The notes beneath the pieces are model-generated. The model was not told the DNA's origin. It did no database searches and saw only the letters and a list, made by a program, of their open reading frames with translations. DNA of 5,616 nt, taken from NCBI GenBank assembly GCA_029260415.1, contig JAJDDH010000289.1:1-5616 (forward strand), in the 5' to 3' direction. Position 1 is the stretch's first letter, and each line of letters opens with the position of its first letter. Below, in pieces: positions 5,109-5,616 of this stretch. Made by a program: the position numbers and the translations under genes. Origin of the DNA: Phycisphaerales bacterium (GTDB lineage: Bacteria; Planctomycetota; Phycisphaerae; Phycisphaerales; UBA1924).

Positions 5109-5616
5109 TCAGCGGTTCCAGGTCGAGGACCCGTACACGCCAGCCTCGCCCAGCTCCTCCGCGATGCGGATCAGCTGGTTGTACTTCGCGTTGCGATCGC
5201 TCCGGCACGGCGCGCCCGTCTTGATCTGCCCGCAGTTGGTCGCCACGGCCAGGTCCGCGATCGTCGAGTCCTCCGTCTCGCCCGAGCGGTGGCTCATCAC
5301 GCACGACAGCCCGTTGCGCATCGCGTAGTTGACCGTGTCGAAGGTCTCGCTGAGGGTGCCGATCTGGTTGACCTTCACGAGCACCGCGTTGGCCGATTTC
5401 TCCGCCACGCCCCTCTCGACGAACTTCTTGTTGGTCACGAAGAGGTCGTCGCCCACGAGCTGGACCTTGTCGCCCAGGCGGGCGGTGAGCTTGGCCCACC
5501 CCTCCCCGTCGGTCTCCGCCAGCCCCTCCACGCTCGAGCGGATCGGGTACTTGGCGCACCAGTCGCTCCAGCGCGCGACCAGATCTTCCGAGCTCATCAC
5601 CTCCTGGGAGGAGCTG
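5109..5616 (-). CDS. eno: Enolase (phosphopyruvate hydratase), C-terminal part, cut by the right edge
   Basis: Enolase interconverts 2-phosphoglycerate and phosphoenolpyruvate in glycolysis. The frame enters at 5616 and gives the last 168 residues; the N-terminal domain and the first metal ligand are outside the window. Recognisable elements are QLVGDDLFVTN (third metal ligand Asp), VKVNQIGTLSET (catalytic Lys), SHRSGETEDSTIADLAVAT and QIKTGAPCRSDR (substrate Lys), followed by AKYNQLIRI. GAPCR resembles the eukaryotic form more than the GSMSR of E. coli. Odd: the usual S-I-E-D-G metal-ligand motif reads S-S-V-E-G here (codons about 5523-5537), so the position of yeast Glu295 holds Val unless a one-residue shift applies. 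An internal GTG at 5600 is not a start, because the frame continues upstream with matching sequence. It is convergent with the hypothetical gene. Confidence 0.95.
   Translation of the reverse strand, partial: SSSQEVMSSEDLVARWSDWCAKYPIRSSVEGLAETDGEGWAKLTARLGDKVQLVGDDLFVTNKKFVERGVAEKSANAVLVKVNQIGTLSETFDTVNYAMRNGLSCVMSHRSGETEDSTIADLAVATNCGQIKTGAPCRSDRNAKYNQLIRIAEELGEAGVYGSSTWNR

Noticed and set aside
5020..5559. A 179-codon minus-strand frame overlapping enolase
   Set aside because: It is an out-of-frame reading of enolase, full of Arg and Gly, and runs through the terminator.
1..5616. CRISPR array, tRNA, rRNA or insertion sequence
   Set aside because: No regularly spaced repeats, no cloverleaf or rRNA-like stretch noticed by eye, and no transposase or terminal inverted repeats seen.

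Overview
This is a GC-rich window with tightly packed genes. It most likely comes from a planctomycete of the Phycisphaerae type. That is inferred from the rhomboid and M50 proteases that both begin MG-x-x-DR-x-Y and share a C-terminal tail, from a long TGT with an FDDCPP motif, and from the gene order. No 16S rRNA or other phylogenetic marker is present to settle it.

Layout. The left three quarters is a minus-strand gene run, read right to left: a NUDIX hydrolase of the ADP-ribose pyrophosphatase type (3716-4273), an M50/site-2-protease-like membrane metalloprotease (2601-3660, with an apparent one-base frameshift), a rhomboid serine protease (1439-2515), tRNA-guanine transglycosylase tgt (150-1439), and the first codons of a further gene cut by the left edge (about 1-74, possibly yajC). 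Gaps are 0-85 bases and the rhomboid stop overlaps the tgt start, so a polycistronic unit is likely. From 4444 to 5019 a single plus-strand gene encodes an unrecognised 191-residue protein. It has its own candidate promoter, a leader crowded with inverted repeats, and a clear rho-independent terminator. The right edge holds the C-terminal part of enolase on the minus strand (5109-5616), convergent with the plus-strand gene.

How the genes relate. The tgt product inserts the queuosine precursor preQ1 into tRNA, the NUDIX enzyme probably clears ADP-ribose-like nucleotides, and enolase is glycolytic: these are housekeeping roles. The more unusual part is the pair of neighbouring intramembrane proteases from unrelated catalytic families (serine and zinc). 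Both carry the same short N-terminal motif and the same roughly 36-residue C-terminal module, which suggests a common partner, localisation or control.

Points most worth a second look: the shared end-tags on the two proteases; the homopolymer frameshift in the M50 gene; the cluster of dyads around the start of the orphan plus-strand gene; the altered metal-ligand motif in enolase; and two insertions in TGT.
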